This document shows positions 61,936 to 64,000 of a DNA stretch of 64,000 bases, in pieces. Under the pieces are notes generated by a model, which was not told where the DNA came from, ran no database searches, and saw only the letters and a program-made list of their open reading frames with translations. The first letter of the stretch is position 1. The number at the start of each line of letters is the position of its first letter. A program made the position numbers and the translations under genes. Source of the stretch: Clostridia bacterium (lineage in GTDB: Bacteria > Bacillota > Clostridia > UBA1381); NCBI GenBank assembly GCA_017935675.1, contig JAGBHE010000054.1, forward strand, positions 34,893 through 98,892, written 5' to 3'.

Positions 61936-62041
61936 ATTCCGATTCATCAAACAGATGAATTATGGTAAAGTAGGTATAATATGCGGAAGAATGTATCAGT
62001 CTGTCAATTGCCGAACACAAGGGGACGGTTCTCTTGTGTTC
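61936..62041. repeat. Composite intergenic repeat, copy 1 (ends in the palindromic repeat)
   Basis: The first 95 bp (61936-62030) match 63782-63876 with about two differences. It contains a hairpin ATTCATC/GATGAAT (61942-61948, 61954-61960) and ends in a full copy of the 29-bp palindromic repeat (62013-62041). It starts 15 bp after the stop of a methyltransferase gene. Confidence 0.85.
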
Positions 62042-62211
62042 GGGCATTACCGAACAGCAAAAAGTTGAAAGCCAAATTTTGCAGGTACAAAAATGAATGG
62101 TAAATGGGTGCGACCTCGTACCGTTTTTACATATTCAGGTAGATTTATTCATAATTTTGTGCTATACTTATTTAATTGCAGAAAAACACAGTTGTACAAG
62201 GAGGCGTAACC

Positions 62212-62970
62212 ATGGAATTCAGAAAAGTATTTGATACAATTCCCGAACAGTTTGATAAGTACAGACCTCGATACAGTGCAGAGTTGTTCACGGATTTGAT
62301 TGCTTATGCCAACATTGGACCAAGCAAGACAGTATTGGAACTCGGGCCGGGAACCGGACAGGCTACAGAACCGATTTTGAGCACAGGTTGTGATTACAAC
62401 GCTATTGAGCTCGGTGAGCACCTGTTTGAAATGATGAATCGTAAGTATGGTCAGTACCCGAATTTCAGTATTGTTAATGATGACTTCATCACGCATGATT
62501 TTGGGGGACAAACATTCGATCTGATATACTCGGCGGCAACTATCCAATGGATTCCTGAGGAAGTCGCCTTTGCAAAGACATTTGAGATGTTAAAACCGGG
62601 TGGAACACTGGCAATGATGCTGACCATAAGCGATTATAAAACTCCAAACGAAGATCTGTTCAACAAAATCCAGCAGGTTTATTCCGAATACTTCAAACCG
62701 GAAACTGAATATAAGCACAGGGCATTCAAATACACTAATGCAATAAATTACGGGTACGTGGATTTTGAAAAGCGTGAGTATCATGGAAAACGTGAGTTTA
62801 CAGCAGATGAATATGTTGCCTTTTGTGGAACGCATTGCGACCACATTGTGATTTCTGAACCATACAAAAGCAAGTTTTTTGAAGGCATCAGAGACGCAGT
62901 AAATGGGGCTGGGGGCAAGATAGTATTTCTTGATACATATGTGATGTACTTAACGAAAAAACCCCTTTGA
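62212..62970 (+). CDS. Class I SAM-dependent methyltransferase
   Basis: 252 residues from the ATG at 62212, behind AAGGAGG; twelve upstream in-frame codons lie in the leader and are rejected. Opening FRKVFDTIPEQFDKYRPRYS is typical of a group of small-molecule methyltransferases. Motif I is TVLELGPGTGQATEPIL (~residues 42-58), motif II IELGEHLFEMM, and motif IV-like FDLIYSAATIQWIPEE. It is more GC-balanced than the preceding methyltransferase and not closely related to it. The substrate is unknown. Confidence 0.85.
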   Translation: MEFRKVFDTIPEQFDKYRPRYSAELFTDLIAYANIGPSKTVLELGPGTGQATEPILSTGCDYNAIELGEHLFEMMNRKYGQYPNFSIVNDDFITHDFGGQTFDLIYSAATIQWIPEEVAFAKTFEMLKPGGTLAMMLTISDYKTPNEDLFNKIQQVYSEYFKPETEYKHRAFKYTNAINYGYVDFEKREYHGKREFTADEYVAFCGTHCDHIVISEPYKSKFFEGIRDAVNGAGGKIVFLDTYVMYLTKKPL

Positions 62971-63168
62971 TTGCGTTTAGAAGTAGGAAGAAGAATTCCA
63001 ATCGTAATAACCGAATTACAACACGTTAAACGGTGTTTTCTTTTATCGGCTGTATATGTCAAAGGATTTTTTTCGTGGTTTCTGCTGTCTGACTTGCTCC
63101 TGCAATTGTTTGAGCCTGTTTCGGACGCTCTCTCTTCCGGGCGGTGCACTGTGGGCATGAGCGAAATA
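62971..63168. other. Intergenic region with no supported gene
   Basis: Between the second methyltransferase and leader element copy 2. On the minus strand, around 63060-63170, a hydrophilic frame (REQ/KQLQEQVRQQKPRKKSF-like) looks as if it might be the worn C-terminus of a mobile-element protein, but it has no start, partner or ribosome site. Confidence 0.3.
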
Positions 63169-63423
63169 CCCCTTGCACGAAGCGCAGGTTTGTGCAAGGG
63201 GTGTATTTTGCTCTGCGAGGCTTGACCTCGCGTAAACGCACGAGGGCTTTTTACCTATCGATAAAGCAGTTTGGTACTCTAATAAATGATTTCTCTTGTT
63301 TCGGCTCGTAAGGGCACAAACAAGGGAAAATACATAAGCTCGGAACACAAAACAGGCGAAACGCCTTGAAAATACAGCGTTTTCTGAGGGCTTTATAGAC
63401 AAATCGAGATTTGTGTAGGAGGA
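63169..63423 (+). ncRNA. Candidate leader RNA family 2, copy 2
   Basis: Upstream of the small membrane-protein gene. The first stem is a perfect 10 bp, CCCCTTGCAC (63169-63178) with GTGCAAGGGG (63192-63201). The second is CTCTTGTTT (63293-63301) with AAACAAGGG (63318-63326), using a U-G pair where copy 1 has C-G. GGCG/CGCC and AAACGC/GCGTTT pairs near 63354-63384 take the place of the copy-1 terminator-like hairpin. It ends at AGGAGG. Confidence 0.6.
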
Positions 63424-63427
63424 ATTT

Positions 63428-63781
63428 ATGAAAATATTTAAAATAGTCGTTTTGAGTATAGTATCTGCTTTTGTATTATTTTGGCTTAGTTCAATTGTTG
63501 TATGTGAATATAATACTTATAAATATGAAGAAATTTTTAGAAATGTAAAAATACATGATATAGGCGGAGAGGGATATTTAAAAGATTGTAAGATTAAAAT
63601 TTTAAAACATGATGTCGATTATGCAGAAGTATATGCTGTTTTTAAAAGTGAATTAAACGAATTCGGTAGTATATATTATTTTAAATGTGTTAACGGGAAC
63701 GATTGGGAGTTTGAGCATTACGATACTATATATTCAAAAATGGGAAGTGCGGATAAGTTTGTTTGGCCTTATATCAGATAG
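63428..63781 (+). CDS. Small membrane-anchored protein of unknown function
   Basis: 117 residues behind AGGAGG. One N-terminal membrane helix (~4-27, IVVLSIVSAFVLFWLSSIVV) and a short external domain of about 85 residues with alternating charged and aromatic residues (KDCKIKILKHDVDYAEVYAV). The cysteine after the helix does not fit a lipobox well. I do not recognise the family. It is the fourth isolated gene of the tail and is followed at once by composite repeat copy 2. Confidence 0.6.
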   Translation: MKIFKIVVLSIVSAFVLFWLSSIVVCEYNTYKYEEIFRNVKIHDIGGEGYLKDCKIKILKHDVDYAEVYAVFKSELNEFGSIYYFKCVNGNDWEFEHYDTIYSKMGSADKFVWPYIR

Positions 63782-63876
63782 ATTCCGATTCATCAAACAG
63801 ATGAATTATGGTAAAGTATGTATAATATGCAGAAGAATGTATCAGTCTGTCAATTGCCGAACACAAGGGGACGGTT
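63782..63876. repeat. Composite intergenic repeat, copy 2 (truncated)
   Basis: Starts at the base after the preceding stop codon and matches 61936-62030. The palindromic repeat at its end is cut after GGGGACGGTT (63859-63876); the rest of the window to 64000 shows no gene. Confidence 0.85.
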
Positions 63877-64000
63877 AGTGTGAATACCGTACCGACTGAA
63901 TAATTAATTGCATGCAAATTAAACCAATCTTCAAATTGGAAATAAAAGTAATAAAATTAATCTTTTATGTTAGACATCGCAACGGTGCTATCATATGTAA

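Noticed and set aside
61971..61980. Promoter in the composite repeat
   Set aside because: TATAAT at 61975-61980 has no usable -35 sequence 16-18 bp upstream.
63043..63402. Minus-strand frame resembling the tail of a mobilisation protein
   Set aside because: It has no start signal, overlaps the leader element and is too short and low in complexity to call a pseudogene.
60882..63423. Integron attC sites in the cassette-like tail
   Set aside because: The repeated elements lie upstream rather than downstream of the genes, and no attC-type GTTRRRY core pairs or integrase gene were seen.
1..64000. CRISPR arrays, tRNA or rRNA genes, prophage or IS transposases
   Set aside because: No regularly spaced repeats, cloverleaf sequences, rRNA segments or transposase motifs were recognised.

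Overview
The window looks like a chromosomal segment of an uncultured, anaerobic, gut-type Clostridia bacterium (Oscillospirales / Monoglobus-like Firmicute). The evidence is AGGAGG-type ribosome binding sites with frequent TTG and GTG starts, sigma-A promoters of the TTGNNN-N17-TATAAT type, sugar ABC transporters encoded without their ATPase, very large secreted proteins carrying S-layer homology (SLH) domains, and a Gram-positive division cluster (YggS/YlmE, SepF, YlmH, DivIVA, IleS). Taxonomy is inferred from gene style only.

Layout. (1) 1-2473: tail of an AraC-type regulator, then a two-gene permease operon with a long structured leader. (2) 2489-5319 on the minus strand: the solute-binding lipoprotein for that transporter and a GH88 unsaturated glucuronyl hydrolase. 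They diverge from an intracellular heparinase-II/III-like lyase at 5492-7342. (3) 7522-25359: a probable operon of giant secreted proteins (an SLH protein, an SLH/Ig-like multidomain protein and an SLH-anchored heparinase-like lyase), followed by an ADP-ribosylglycohydrolase-fold protein, a second Ig-like secreted protein and a GH172-type enzyme. (4) 25509-28420: an EEP-family phosphohydrolase and a GH78-like rhamnosidase. (5) 28456-34166: a two-component system and a second sugar ABC transporter whose promoters share an upstream element. (6) 34265-50457: five secreted proteins, including an SLH protein with a cohesin-like module and two large clan GH-A-like hydrolases. (7) 50465-52767: a GH42 beta-galactosidase behind a structured leader RNA. 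(8) 52853-59826: an HlyD-like protein plus the division/ileS cluster. (9) 59827-64000: an AT-rich tail of single-gene units (GrpB-like, two methyltransferases, a small membrane protein) separated by repeated non-coding elements.

Working model (inference). Surface-anchored lyases and hydrolases act on a uronic-acid-containing polysaccharide. Oligosaccharides enter through the two ABC importers, which would need an MsmX-like ATPase encoded elsewhere. Cytoplasmic enzymes without signal peptides (heparinase-like lyase, GH88, GH172, GH78, GH42) finish the breakdown. The lyase plus GH88 points to a glucuronic-acid polymer such as a glycosaminoglycan, while GH78, GH42 and GH172 would also fit a rhamnose/galactose/arabinose-decorated plant gum. 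The sequence alone does not decide between them.

The least explained material is non-coding: a ~107-nt leader RNA present twice with compensatory changes in its stems, a second ~250-nt leader family in the cassette-like tail, and a shared element upstream of two perfectly spaced promoters.
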